A stretch of 64,000 bases of DNA from Streptomyces sp. NBC_00353 (GTDB lineage: Bacteria > Actinomycetota > Actinomycetes > Streptomycetales > Streptomycetaceae). The stretch lies in contig NZ_CP107985.1 in NCBI RefSeq assembly GCF_036108815.1, positions 4,464,001-4,528,000 of the forward strand, read 5' to 3'. The translations under genes and the position numbers were made by a program. Under the pieces are notes generated by a model. It did no database searches. It was not told the origin of the DNA and was given only the letters and a program-made list of their open reading frames with translations. Positions 47,966 through 56,810 of the stretch are shown here, piece by piece; positions within the stretch are counted from its first letter, which is position 1, and every line of letters begins with the position of its first letter.

Positions 47966-49282
47966 CTACGCCTGTCGGGAAGCGAGCTGCACGACGGTGA
48001 TGTCGGAGGGGGCGCCGACCCGCACCGGCGGACCCCAGGCGCCCGCGCCCCGCGAGACGTACAACTGGGTGTCGCCGTAGCGTTCGAGCCCGGCAACCGT
48101 CGGGTTGGCCAGTTCGGCGAGGTAGTTGCCCGGCCAGAGCTGGCCGCCGTGGGTGTGGCCGGAGAGCTGGAGGTCCACCCCGTGCGCGACCGCGTCGTCG
48201 ATGACGACGGGCTGGTGGGCGAGGAGGACGGAGGCGCGGGTACGGTCCCGGTCACCGAGGGCGCGCTCGAAATCGGGGCCCTGCCCCTCGCTCTCCCCGG
48301 CAATGTCGTTGACCCCGGCCAGATCGAAGCCGTCCATCTCGACCCGTGCGTTCTCCAGTGGGTGAAGCCCCAATTCCCTTACGTGATCAATCCATTGGGC
48401 CGCACCGGAGAAGTACTCGTGATTTCCGGTGACGAAGAACGCCCCATGACGGGCAGTCAGGCCCGCCAGCGGTTCGGCAGCCGGTCCGAGGTCGGCGACG
48501 GTTCCGTCGATGAGATCGCCGACGACAGCGATCAGATCGGGCTGGGTCCGGTTGATCGTGTCGACGATCCGCTGGGTGTGGGCGCGGCCCAGGATGGGGC
48601 CGAGATGGATGTCGCTGACGACGGCGATCCGGAAGCCGTGCGCTGACCGGGGCAGTTTGGCGAGCGGGACGGTGACCCGCTTGACGCGCGGGCCGCGGAG
48701 CACGCCGAACGTGCCGTATCCGACGGTACCGAGACCGGCGACGGCGGCAGCGCCCCCTACGGCCCGCGCCACGAACAGGCGACGGGACGGGTGGGTGGCC
48801 GCCGACGGCGGGGCGGGGGCTTCGACGACCAGGGTGGCCGGGGCCGCAGGGGTCCCACTCGCGGGCGCTTCAGCCGGAGATGAGCCCATATCAGCCGCAT
48901 CGCTGCCGACAGCGGCACCGGTCCTGCCGGCCGCACTGCCATCCGTCGCGCGGCGCGCGAGCACCCACCGCAGAACCGGCCGCACCGCCTCGCCCACCAG
49001 CAGAGCCGGCGTCAGATACAGGAGCGCCGCCAGCCAGAGATAGCCCGGCCAGGCCAGCGTCTGCTGCAGCCAGAACGGCGCGCCCGCACGCCCGGAGACC
49101 AGAGCGCCGATGCTCAGCAGCGGCAGCAGCCAGACCGCCACGGTGCCCGCCCGGCGCAGCGCGCTGCCCGGCGCCGTCGTGTCGCCGACAAAACGACGCC
49201 ACACATAGCGGTGCACGCCGGCCAGCAGCGCGAGGACCGCGACCGCCGCCAGAACGAAGACCAGTGCCACTTGCGCTCCCAC
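47966..49282 (-). CDS. Membrane-anchored metallophosphoesterase (YkuE-like)
   Basis: A 438-residue protein. Four hydrophobic segments (about 5-22, 46-64, 72-90, 92-108) are followed by a disordered Ala/Pro linker, another hydrophobic stretch with a twin-Arg-like SRRLFVARAVGGAAAVAG, and a calcineurin-like phosphoesterase domain from about 215. All metal motifs are intact: SDIHLG, GDLIDG, GNHEYF, and SGHTHGGQ. YkuE-like enzymes act on phospholipid or UDP-sugar phosphoesters; the substrate here is unknown. The catalytic domain is probably outside the cell. Confidence 0.87.
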   Translation of the reverse strand: MGAQVALVFVLAAVAVLALLAGVHRYVWRRFVGDTTAPGSALRRAGTVAVWLLPLLSIGALVSGRAGAPFWLQQTLAWPGYLWLAALLYLTPALLVGEAVRPVLRWVLARRATDGSAAGRTGAAVGSDAADMGSSPAEAPASGTPAAPATLVVEAPAPPSAATHPSRRLFVARAVGGAAAVAGLGTVGYGTFGVLRGPRVKRVTVPLAKLPRSAHGFRIAVVSDIHLGPILGRAHTQRIVDTINRTQPDLIAVVGDLIDGTVADLGPAAEPLAGLTARHGAFFVTGNHEYFSGAAQWIDHVRELGLHPLENARVEMDGFDLAGVNDIAGESEGQGPDFERALGDRDRTRASVLLAHQPVVIDDAVAHGVDLQLSGHTHGGQLWPGNYLAELANPTVAGLERYGDTQLYVSRGAGAWGPPVRVGAPSDITVVQLASRQA

Positions 49283-49337
49283 TCCGGTTCCGCACGCCTG
49301 TGTTTCGTACGCCTATGTCCGGTCGCCGCGCGGCCGG

Positions 49338-49583
49338 TTATGCACGTTCGCGGCGCAGAGCCCTGAGTCCGCGCAACCCGATCACGCCGACCGCCGTCCC
49401 CAGAAGAAAGGACGTGATGGCGAGCAGCAGATGCACCCAGAAGTACGCAGTCGGGTCACCCGCGTCGTCGAAGGCAAGTCCACTGCCGTCTTTCCATAGA
49501 TTTTTGGCGAAAGTGACCCAAATGCACCAGCTCCACACCCCGAAGGCGAGCAGGAACCAGGAGACGGGACGGGTGAGCTTCAT
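49338..49583 (-). CDS. SCO4848-type small membrane protein
   Basis: An 81-residue protein with two predicted helices (SWFLLAFGVWSWCIWVTFAK and FWVHLLLAITSFLLGTAVGVIGL) joined by an acidic loop (DGSGLAFDDAGDPTAY) and ending in Arg residues. It matches a family recognised in Streptomyces genomes as SCO4848-type; function unknown. ATG 49583. The longer frame that opens further upstream runs antisense to the carboxypeptidase gene. Confidence 0.8.
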   Translation of the reverse strand: MKLTRPVSWFLLAFGVWSWCIWVTFAKNLWKDGSGLAFDDAGDPTAYFWVHLLLAITSFLLGTAVGVIGLRGLRALRRERA

Positions 49584-49704
49584 GAATCCAGTATCGCCAC
49601 CGCGCTCCGGCCGGGGCGCTCGGGGTGGGCTGTCCCGGCGGTCCGGTTGGCCGGTCCGGCGGTCCGCATCCCCCTCCACATCATCAGCCTGTACGTTTCC
49701 GACC

Positions 49705-50982
49705 GTGCCTGCTCTGAAAAAGACCGCGCTGACGGTCACCTCTGCCGTCCTGCTGTCCACCTTTGTCGTCGGCCCCGCGTCAGCGGTCGGCAAGGACACC
49801 ACAGACGACCCGAAGCCGACCGCCCCGATGTCGAAGGTCGGCGGCAGCCGGCTCGGTCTCGTCGGCACCCAGGTCGAACTGGGGCCGGACGCCCCGGTGC
49901 TGCCGAAGGACCTCACCGGACGGTCCTGGATCGTCGCGGACGCGGAGAGCGGCGAGGTGCTCGCCTCGCACAACTCGCACTGGCGGCTGCCCCCGGCTTC
50001 CACGCTGAAGATGCTGTTCGCGGACACGGTCATGGACGCGCCCGAGCTCCAGCCGAAGACCCTGAAGCACAAGGTGACGAACAAGGATCTCGCCGACGTC
50101 GGTGAGGGCAGCAGCCTGGTCGGCGTCAAGGAGCGCCTGACGTACACGGTCCACGACCTGTGGCTCGGCGTCTTCCTGCGCTCCGGCAACGACGCGGTGC
50201 ATGTGCTGTCCTCGATGTACGGCGGCGTCCCCAGGACCGTCACCGCCATGCAGGAGCACGCCGAGGAGTTGCAGGCCCTCGACACGCACGTCGTGTCGCC
50301 CGACGGCTACGACGCCCCGGGCCAGGTCTCCAGCGCGTACGACCTCACGCTGTTCGCCCGCAGCGGACTGCAGAAGGAGGACTTCCGCGAGTACTGCTCG
50401 ACTGCCACGGCCGAATTCCCCGGCGAGAAGAAGGCCGGCAAGAAGCGCGAGGCCTTCCAGATCCAGAACACCAACCGGCTGCTCACCGGCGACGTCGGCG
50501 TCGAGCCGTACAAGGGCATCGCGGGCGTCAAGAACGGCTACACCACGCACGCGGGCAACACCTTCACCGGCGTCGCCGAGCGCAACGGCAAGGTGCTGCT
50601 CGTCACCGTCATGAACCCGAAGTCCGACGAGAGGCACGCCGTCTACAAGGAGGCCGCGAGCCTGCTCGACTGGGGCTTCGACGCGGCCGGCAAGGTGACC
50701 CCGGTCGGCGAACTGGTCCCCCCGAAGTCCGCGCAGACCGGAACCGGCAAGGGCATGGAATCGGGCGGCGGACAGGGCACGGCGGGCGCCAACGGCGCGG
50801 CGAACAAGGGCAAGCACGGTTCGGGCACCACCAAGGCGGCCGCGGCCGGTGCGGGCTCCAGCGGGGTCGGGATCGCGCTCGGGATCGTCGGCGGGGTCCT
50901 GGCGCTGCTGGCCGGCGGGGTGTTCCTGGTCAACCGGCGCTGGCCGCTGCCGGACCTGGTGCGCCGCCTTCCTCGCCGCTGA
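49705..50982 (+). CDS. Membrane-anchored D-alanyl-D-alanine carboxypeptidase (S11)
   Basis: A 425-residue class C-like penicillin-binding protein trimming the terminal D-Ala of peptidoglycan stem peptides. Signal sequence at residues 5-27 (ALTVTSAVLLSTFVVGPASA). The active-site set is S99-T-L-K102, S160-G-N162 and, at the place of the usual K-T-G, K276-N-G278 (AGVKNGYTTHAG). A Gly/Ala/Ser linker leads to a C-terminal helix at about 385-405 and a basic tail. GTG 49705 is chosen because it precedes the signal peptide; the frame is open far upstream without being coding. The 3' end overlaps the convergent BrkB-type gene by 53 bases. Confidence 0.88.
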   Translation: MPALKKTALTVTSAVLLSTFVVGPASAVGKDTTDDPKPTAPMSKVGGSRLGLVGTQVELGPDAPVLPKDLTGRSWIVADAESGEVLASHNSHWRLPPASTLKMLFADTVMDAPELQPKTLKHKVTNKDLADVGEGSSLVGVKERLTYTVHDLWLGVFLRSGNDAVHVLSSMYGGVPRTVTAMQEHAEELQALDTHVVSPDGYDAPGQVSSAYDLTLFARSGLQKEDFREYCSTATAEFPGEKKAGKKREAFQIQNTNRLLTGDVGVEPYKGIAGVKNGYTTHAGNTFTGVAERNGKVLLVTVMNPKSDERHAVYKEAASLLDWGFDAAGKVTPVGELVPPKSAQTGTGKGMESGGGQGTAGANGAANKGKHGSGTTKAAAAGAGSSGVGIALGIVGGVLALLAGGVFLVNRRWPLPDLVRRLPRR

Positions 50983-51859
50983 CGTCCGCGGCGCCCTCCT
51001 TCGTCTGCCGCCTGCTCGGCGTCGCCGTCCAGGCGGCGCAGAACAGCAGCAGTTTCGCGGTGAAGTTGATCCACAGCAGGAGGGCGATCGGTACGCCGAA
51101 GGCGCCGTACATGCTCTTCGACGCGACGCCCTTCATATAGCTGCCGAGCAGCAGCTTGAGGAGTTCGAAGCCGATCGCGCCGATCACCGCGGCGGTCACC
51201 AGCCTGCGGTGCGGCGGCTTGACGCCGGGCAGCAGCGTCAGCAGATAGAGCAGCAGCAGGAAGTCGGCCAGGGCCGCCACCAGCAGGGCGGCGGTCTGCA
51301 GCAGCACCCCGCCGGCCCCGCGGTCGGAGATGCCCACCAGCCGGGCGGTCCAGCCGACCGCGGTGGAGCCGGCCGTGGAGGCGGCGAGGGTGACGAGCGC
51401 CGCTCCGCCGAGGCCGACCAGCAGTCCGGCGTCCTTGAGCTTACGGACGACCGGATTGCCCTGGTCCACGTCGTCCATCTCCCAGACCGCGCGCAGACAG
51501 TCGCGCATCGCACCGATCCAGCCGACACCGGTGAAGAGCAGCAGCACACCGGCGACCAGCCCGACCGTCCCCGCGTGGGCCACCAGACCGGCGATGCCGA
51601 GCTGGTCGGAGATGCCGGGCACCTGCTCGGCGACCTTGTCCTCGATCTTGTTCAGCTGCTCGGTGGAGAGCATCGCGGCGCCGATCGCCGCGGCGACCGC
51701 GATCAGCGGGAAGAGCGCCAGGAAGCTGATGAAGGTGATCGCAGCGGCGAGCCTGGTCCAGTGGACCCGGTCGAGCCTTTCGTACGAGCGCCAGGCGTGC
51801 GTCGTCATCAGCCAGGAGACCAGTGGCCCGATGACGGGGAATTTCTTCAGCCAGTCCAT
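50930..51859 (-). CDS. YihY/BrkB-family inner-membrane protein
   Basis: A 309-residue protein of the YihY/virulence factor BrkB family, with six predicted helices and no known transport substrate. It starts MDWLKKFPVIGPLVSWLM and contains the family's LAAAITFISFLALFPLIAVAAAIG, then LFTGVGWIGAMRDCLRAVW and SMYGAFGVPIALLLWINF. ATG 51859 is assumed; GGAGGG lies 13 bases upstream, a little far. Its 3' end and that of the carboxypeptidase overlap by 53 bases, so the two convergent mRNAs are complementary there. Confidence 0.87.
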   Translation of the reverse strand: MDWLKKFPVIGPLVSWLMTTHAWRSYERLDRVHWTRLAAAITFISFLALFPLIAVAAAIGAAMLSTEQLNKIEDKVAEQVPGISDQLGIAGLVAHAGTVGLVAGVLLLFTGVGWIGAMRDCLRAVWEMDDVDQGNPVVRKLKDAGLLVGLGGAALVTLAASTAGSTAVGWTARLVGISDRGAGGVLLQTAALLVAALADFLLLLYLLTLLPGVKPPHRRLVTAAVIGAIGFELLKLLLGSYMKGVASKSMYGAFGVPIALLLWINFTAKLLLFCAAWTATPSRRQTKEGAADVSGEEGGAPGPAAASAG

Positions 51860-52034
51860 GACGTGCGCGTACCCTCCTGGGCGCGAAAAACCGGTGGGTG
51901 GCCCCCACTGCACTCTTCTGGTCGGCGGCGGACGTTTCGCATCCTGAATGGCTGACACTCTTTCAACCACCCATTTCGGTGAGTGTTGTAACAAATCCCT
52001 CAAAGGTGTTTTCCCGGGCGATACGGTCACCACC

Positions 52035-53384
52035 ATGTCCGTCGACACCGTGTCCCTGACCGGCTGGGGCCGCACCGCCCCGACGACCGCACTGCGGTTC
52101 CGCCCCCGTACGTACGAGGAGGCGGCTGTCGCGGTACGCGGCTGCGGACCCCGTGGTTCCATCGCCCGCGGCCTCGGCCGGGCCTACGGCGACGCGGCGC
52201 AGAACGCGGGCGGCTCCGTACTCGACATGACCGCGCTGAACCGGATCCGTACCATCGACGCCGCAGCCGGCCTGGTGGTGTGCGACGCGGGCGTGAGCCT
52301 GCACCGGCTGATGGAAGTGCTGCTGCCGCTCGGCTGGTTCGTGCCGGTGACCCCGGGGACCCGTTACGTCACGGTGGGCGGCGCGATCGGCGCAGACATC
52401 CACGGCAGGAACCAGCACGTCTCCGGCTCCTTCTCCCGACACGTACGGGCCATGGAACTGCTCACCGCCGACGGCACGATCCGTACGGTCCGACCCGGCA
52501 CCGACCTCTTCGACGCGACCGCGGGAGGCCTGGGACTGACCGGGGTGATCCTGTCGGCCACGCTCCAGTTCCACCCCGTCGCGACGTCGCTCATGTCGGT
52601 CGACACCGAACGGGCCGTCGATCTGGACGACTTGATGGCCCGGCTCACCGCCTCCGACCACCGCTACCGCTACTCGGCCGCCTGGATCGACCTCCTCGCC
52701 CGCGGCCGGGCGACCGGGCGCTCCGTACTCACCCGCGGGGAGCACGCACCCCTGCATGTGCTCCCGGCGCGCGACCGGCGCGGACCGCTCATGTTCCGCC
52801 CCGGCCGGCTGCCCGCGGCGCCTGCGTTCGTACCGGACAGGCTGCTCGGCCGTACCTCCGTCGCCTTGTTCAACGAGCTCTGGTACCGCAGAGCCCCCAA
52901 GTTCCGCACCGGTGAACTCCAGAAGCTGTCCACGTACTTCCACCTGCTGGACGCCGTACCGCACTGGAACCGGGTCCACGGCCGCGGCGGCTTCGTGCGG
53001 TACCAGTTCGTCGTCGGACTCGGACAGGAGGAGGCGCTGTGCCGCATCGTCCGGCGGATCTCGCAGCGCCGCTGCCCGTCGTTCCTCGCCGTGCTCAAGC
53101 GGTTCGGGGACGGTGATCCGGGCTGGCTGTCCTTCCCGATGCCGGGCTGGACGCTCGCCCTCGATCTGCCTGCCGCCCTGCCGGGCCTGGCCCGCTTCCT
53201 CGACAAGCTGGACGAGGAGGTGGCAGCGGCGGGCGGCCGCGTCTGCCTGGCAAAGGACTCCAGGCTGCGCCCCGAGACGCTGGCCGCCATGTATCCGCGA
53301 CTGCCCGAATTTCTGGCGCTGCGCGCCGAATTGGACCCGAACGGGGCGTTCCGCTCAGACCTCTCCCGCCGCCTCGCGCTCTGA
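52035..53384 (+). CDS. dprE1: DprE1-like FAD-dependent decaprenylphosphoryl-ribose 2-oxidase homolog
   Basis: A 449-residue VAO-type flavoprotein. The N-terminal FAD domain shows RGLGRAYGDAAQN and VTVGGAIGADIHGRNQH, and the C-terminal part QYQFVVG-type strand (RYQFVVGLGQEEALC), LSFPMPGWTLALDLP and LAKDSRLRPETLAAMYPR all align with mycobacterial DprE1. With DprE2 it would epimerise a polyprenylphosphoryl pentose (ribose to arabinose), using a 2-keto intermediate. The residue equal to Cys387, target of benzothiazinones, is Ala375. Start ATG 52035 fits the family N-terminus; an earlier ATG at 51948 is possible. Next gene is dprE2, 77 bases on. Confidence 0.88.
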   Translation: MSVDTVSLTGWGRTAPTTALRFRPRTYEEAAVAVRGCGPRGSIARGLGRAYGDAAQNAGGSVLDMTALNRIRTIDAAAGLVVCDAGVSLHRLMEVLLPLGWFVPVTPGTRYVTVGGAIGADIHGRNQHVSGSFSRHVRAMELLTADGTIRTVRPGTDLFDATAGGLGLTGVILSATLQFHPVATSLMSVDTERAVDLDDLMARLTASDHRYRYSAAWIDLLARGRATGRSVLTRGEHAPLHVLPARDRRGPLMFRPGRLPAAPAFVPDRLLGRTSVALFNELWYRRAPKFRTGELQKLSTYFHLLDAVPHWNRVHGRGGFVRYQFVVGLGQEEALCRIVRRISQRRCPSFLAVLKRFGDGDPGWLSFPMPGWTLALDLPAALPGLARFLDKLDEEVAAAGGRVCLAKDSRLRPETLAAMYPRLPEFLALRAELDPNGAFRSDLSRRLAL

Positions 53385-53461
53385 ACCCGTGCTACGCCCG
53401 CCGGCTCTTCTTCTCCCCTCTCACCAACTCGCTGCCCGCCGCCCCCGCTAGGAGTGTTTTC

Positions 53462-54217
53462 GTGAAGGACGCCTTCGGTGCCCCGCAGTCCCTGCTCTTG
53501 CTCGGTGGCACGTCCCGGATCGGGCTGGCGACCGCGCGCCGTCTGATCGCCCGCCGCACCCGCACGGTCTGGCTGGCCGGACGCCCCTCGCCCGGACTGG
53601 AGTCGGCCGCGGCGGAACTGCGCGCCCTGGGCGCGTACGTCCGTACCGTCGACTTCGACGCCCTGGACTCCGAGTCCCATGAGACCGCCCTCGGCAAGAT
53701 CTTCACCGAGGGCGACATCGACATGGTGCTGCTCGCGTTCGGCATCCTCGGGGACCAGGAGCGCGACGAGGAGGAGCCGCTCTCCGCGGTACGGGTCGCC
53801 CAGACCAACTACACGGGGGCCGTCTCCGCCGGCCTGGTGTGCGCCGGCGCGCTCCAGGAGCAGGGTCACGGATCGCTGGTGGTGCTGTCCTCGGTGGCGG
53901 GCGAGCGGGCCCGCCGCGCCGACTTCATCTACGGATCGAGCAAGGCGGGACTGGACGCGTTCGCCCAGGGGCTGGGCGACGCTCTGCACGGCACCGGGGT
54001 GCATGTGATGGTCGTACGCCCCGGCTTCGTACGGTCGAGGACGACGGCGGGGGTGGCCGGGGCGCGGCTCGCGACGACCCCGGAGGCGGTCGCGGACGCG
54101 ATCGTGACAGGGCTGCGGCGGCGCTCGGAGACGGTGTGGGTACCGGGCGCGCTGCGGGTCGTGATGTCGGCGCTGCGCCATGTGCCGCGGCCGCTCTTCC
54201 GGCGTCTTCCGGTCTGA
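53462..54217 (+). CDS. dprE2: DprE2-like short-chain dehydrogenase (2-keto-pentose reductase homolog)
   Basis: A 251-residue SDR enzyme: NAD(P) motif LLLGGTSRIGLATARRL, the family's DMVLLAFGILGDQE strand, and the catalytic YGSSK (Tyr-x3-Lys) after VVLSSVAGERARRADF. These match DprE2, which reduces the keto sugar made by DprE1 to polyprenylphosphoryl-arabinose. Streptomyces walls have no mycobacterial arabinogalactan, so the arabinose acceptor is unclear. GTG start 53462. Downstream of dprE1 in the same direction, likely one operon. Confidence 0.88.
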   Translation: MKDAFGAPQSLLLLGGTSRIGLATARRLIARRTRTVWLAGRPSPGLESAAAELRALGAYVRTVDFDALDSESHETALGKIFTEGDIDMVLLAFGILGDQERDEEEPLSAVRVAQTNYTGAVSAGLVCAGALQEQGHGSLVVLSSVAGERARRADFIYGSSKAGLDAFAQGLGDALHGTGVHVMVVRPGFVRSRTTAGVAGARLATTPEAVADAIVTGLRRRSETVWVPGALRVVMSALRHVPRPLFRRLPV

Positions 54218-54276
54218 GCGGTGCGGTTACGGGGTCCGGCAGACCGTGGGAGCGCGGTCGGCCGGCACCTGCGGCC

Positions 54277-54867
54277 TCAGGGCTGCAGGGACGGCTCGTC
54301 CACGGAACTGCCGCCCTGCGCGGGTACCGCGGGAGCGGATCCCTCCGCCCCGAACGGGAACTCGTTGATCTTGCGCCAGACGGCGTCCGGACCCTGCTCG
54401 TACAGCGCGAAGGAACCGCAGGTCCAGGACGCCTCGTAGTCGGAGAGCTCCGCGTACGCCCGGTCCATCGCCTCCTCGGCGATGTCGTGCGCCACGGTCA
54501 CGTGCGGGTGGTACGGGAACTGCAGCTCGCGCATCAGCGGGCCGGACGCGTCGCGCACCCGCTTCTGCAGCCAGGCGCACGCCGAGGCGCCCTCGACGAC
54601 CTGGACGTAGACGACCGGCGACAGGGGCCGGAAGGTCCCCGTCCCGGACAGCCGCATCGGAAAGGGGCGGCCGCCGGTCGCGATCCGGGCAAGATGCCGT
54701 TCGACCGCGGGCAGGTCGGCCGCCTCGGCCTCGGTCGGCGGGAGAAGGGTGACGTGGGTGGGAATGCCGTATGCGGCAGGGTCCCCGAAGCTCGCGCGCC
54801 GCTCCTGGAGCAGGCTGCCGTAGGGCTCCGGGACCGCGATCGAAACGCCGAGCGTTACGGTCCCCAC
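54277..54867 (-). CDS. 2H phosphoesterase / 2'-5' RNA ligase family protein
   Basis: A 196-residue protein with the two H-x-T motifs of the 2H superfamily: PTHVTLLPP near residue 38 and HPHVTVAHDI near 122. Known members ligate or cleave 2',5' RNA bonds or act on cyclic phosphates; bacterial roles are mostly unknown. ATG 54867. Separate from the convergent dprE operon; trpS follows upstream of it on the same strand with a gap of about 110 bases. Confidence 0.85.
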   Translation of the reverse strand: MGTVTLGVSIAVPEPYGSLLQERRASFGDPAAYGIPTHVTLLPPTEAEAADLPAVERHLARIATGGRPFPMRLSGTGTFRPLSPVVYVQVVEGASACAWLQKRVRDASGPLMRELQFPYHPHVTVAHDIAEEAMDRAYAELSDYEASWTCGSFALYEQGPDAVWRKINEFPFGAEGSAPAVPAQGGSSVDEPSLQP

Positions 54868-54979
54868 GTCGTTCTCCTCAATCTTCGAAGGTCGATGGCC
54901 GGCTTCGCGCCGTCACCGGAGTCGGTTTCCCGTCGCCAGTGTGCCGCCTGCGGCCACCGTCCCGCCAGGGTCCTTGGAC

Positions 54980-55993
54980 TCAGTGCTTCGCGGGCAGAAA
55001 GCCCATCCGGTCGTAGGTCAGCGCCAGGGTCTCGGCGGCCACCGCTCGGGCCTTCTCCGCGCCCTTGGCCAGGATCGAGTCCAGCGACTCGGGGTCGTCG
55101 AGGTATTCCTGGGTGCGGGTCCGGAACGGTGTGACGAACTCGACCATCACCTCTGCGAGGTCGGTCTTCAACGCACCGTAACCCTTGCCCTCGTACTTCT
55201 GCTCCAGATCCTCGATACCGGATCCGGTGAGGGTGGAGTAGATGGTCAGGAGGTTGCTGACGCCCGGCTTCTCGGCGCGGTCGAAGCGGATGACCGTGTC
55301 CGTGTCGGTGACCGCGCTCTTGACCTTCTTGGCCGTGGCCTTCGGCTCGTCGAGGAGGTTGATCAGCCCCTTCGGGGTGGCCGCCGACTTGCTCATCTTG
55401 GACGACGGGTCCTGAAGATCGAAGATCTTCGCCGTCTCCTTGAGGATGTACGGGTCCGGGATGGTGAAGGTCTCACCGAACCGGGCGTTGAAGCGCTCGG
55501 CGAGGTCGCGGGTGAGCTCGATGTGCTGGCGCTGGTCCTCGCCGACCGGGACCTGGTTGGCCTGGTACAGCAGGATGTCCGCGACCTGGAGGACCGGGTA
55601 GGTGAAGAGGCCGACGGTGGCCCGGTCGGCGCCCTGCTTTGCGGACTTGTCCTTGAACTGCGTCATCCGGGATGCCTCGCCGAAGCCCGTGAGGCAGTTC
55701 ATCACCCAGCCGAGCTGAGCGTGCTCGGGGACATGGCTCTGGACGAAGAGCGTGCAGCGTTCCGGGTCGAGTCCGGCGGCGAGCAGCTGGGCGGCGGCGA
55801 GCCGGGTGTTCGCACGAAGCTCGACGGGGTCCTGCGGAATGGTGATCGCGTGCAGGTCCACGACCATGTAGAAGGCGTCGTGGGACTCCTGCAGCGCCAC
55901 CCACTGGCGGACCGCACCGAGGTAGTTGCCGAGGTGGAACGAGCCTGCGGTGGGCTGGATTCCGGAGAGCACGCGGGGGCGTTCAGAGGCCAT
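54980..55993 (-). CDS. trpS: Tryptophanyl-tRNA synthetase
   Basis: A 337-residue class I synthetase charging tRNA-Trp. It has the HIGH-like GSFHLGNYLGA, the KMSKS loop SSKMSKSA, and TGFGEASRMTQFKDK. The normal length is 330-340. ATG 55993 (MASERPRVLSGIQPT) fits relatives; an ATG at 56002 would add MSF. Streptomyces coelicolor has two TrpRS enzymes, one indolmycin-resistant; I cannot tell resistance here by eye. Only about 45 bases separate its start from the divergent ECF sigma gene, so their promoters overlap. Confidence 0.95.
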   Translation of the reverse strand: MASERPRVLSGIQPTAGSFHLGNYLGAVRQWVALQESHDAFYMVVDLHAITIPQDPVELRANTRLAAAQLLAAGLDPERCTLFVQSHVPEHAQLGWVMNCLTGFGEASRMTQFKDKSAKQGADRATVGLFTYPVLQVADILLYQANQVPVGEDQRQHIELTRDLAERFNARFGETFTIPDPYILKETAKIFDLQDPSSKMSKSAATPKGLINLLDEPKATAKKVKSAVTDTDTVIRFDRAEKPGVSNLLTIYSTLTGSGIEDLEQKYEGKGYGALKTDLAEVMVEFVTPFRTRTQEYLDDPESLDSILAKGAEKARAVAAETLALTYDRMGFLPAKH

Positions 55994-56039
55994 GAAACTC
56001 ATTGTCTCAGGTACGGAACCGATCTCCGGCAGCCGGTGT

Positions 56040-56810
56040 ATGAAAGGTGTGAGGACGCAGGAGGGGGCCCTGCAGAGGGGCCGGGAGGGGGGCCGCGCCG
56101 TCGACGACGGGGGTACGGACCGCGCTCTCGGGCGTGCCGAGGGGCAGGTGGAGGGGCGGGCCGGGCAGCAGGCCGGGGCCCGGGCCGAGGCGGCGGCGAG
56201 AGCGCCGGCCGAGGGCGAGGCGGCGGTGATCGCTCGTGTGCGCGCCGGGGAGGCGGAGGCATACGCGCAGCTCGTGCGTGCCCACACAGGCGTCGCCCTG
56301 CGGGCCGCGGTCGCCTTCGGGGCGGGGCCCGACGCCGAGGATGTGGTGCAGTCGGCGTTCTTCAAGGCGTACCAGTCGCTGGGCCGTTTCCGGGAGGGGG
56401 CGGCATTCCGGCCTTGGCTGCTGCGGATCGTGGTGAATGAGACGAGGAACACAGTCCGGTCGGCGGGCCGGGCGCGGGCGGTGGCCGGGCGCGAGGCGAT
56501 ACTGCGGGGCGCCGATCCGGTGATACCGGAGTCGGCGGATCCGGCGGTGGCGGCGCTCGCGGAGGAACGGCGGACGCTGCTGACAGCCGCGCTCGACGAG
56601 CTGAGCGAGGAGCATCGGCGGGTCGTCACGTACCGCTACCTGCTGGAGATGGACGAGGCGGAGACGGCACAGGCCCTGGGCTGGCCACGGGGGACGGTGA
56701 AGTCCCGGCTGAACCGCGCCCTGAAAAAGCTGGAGAAGAAGCTCGGGACGACTGCGGACGGTCGAGGGACGGACAGGCGAGAGGCGGGAGGGGGTGAGGG
56801 GCATGAGTGA
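56040..56810 (+). CDS. ECF-subfamily RNA polymerase sigma factor
   Basis: A 256-residue ECF sigma factor with an unusual 60-residue Gly/Arg/Ala-rich N-terminal tail. Region 2 at about 68-130: AEAYAQLVRAHTGVALRAA, DAEDVVQSAFFKAYQSL and FRPWLLRIVVNETRN. Region 4 at about 185-240: LSEEHRRVVTYRYLLEMDEAETAQALGWPRGTVKSRLNRALKKL. The start is uncertain (ATG 56040 shown; GTG 56049 possible), without a ribosome site. The stop lies 8 bases inside the next gene, a membrane protein that is probably its anti-sigma factor. It is divergent from trpS. Confidence 0.85.
   Translation: MKGVRTQEGALQRGREGGRAVDDGGTDRALGRAEGQVEGRAGQQAGARAEAAARAPAEGEAAVIARVRAGEAEAYAQLVRAHTGVALRAAVAFGAGPDAEDVVQSAFFKAYQSLGRFREGAAFRPWLLRIVVNETRNTVRSAGRARAVAGREAILRGADPVIPESADPAVAALAEERRTLLTAALDELSEEHRRVVTYRYLLEMDEAETAQALGWPRGTVKSRLNRALKKLEKKLGTTADGRGTDRREAGGGEGHE

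Noticed and set aside
48880..49704. A 275-residue N-terminal extension of the carboxypeptidase frame
   Set aside because: It overlaps the metallophosphoesterase and the small SCO4848-type gene on the other strand, has Arg/Pro-rich shadow composition, and a normal signal peptide starts at 49705.
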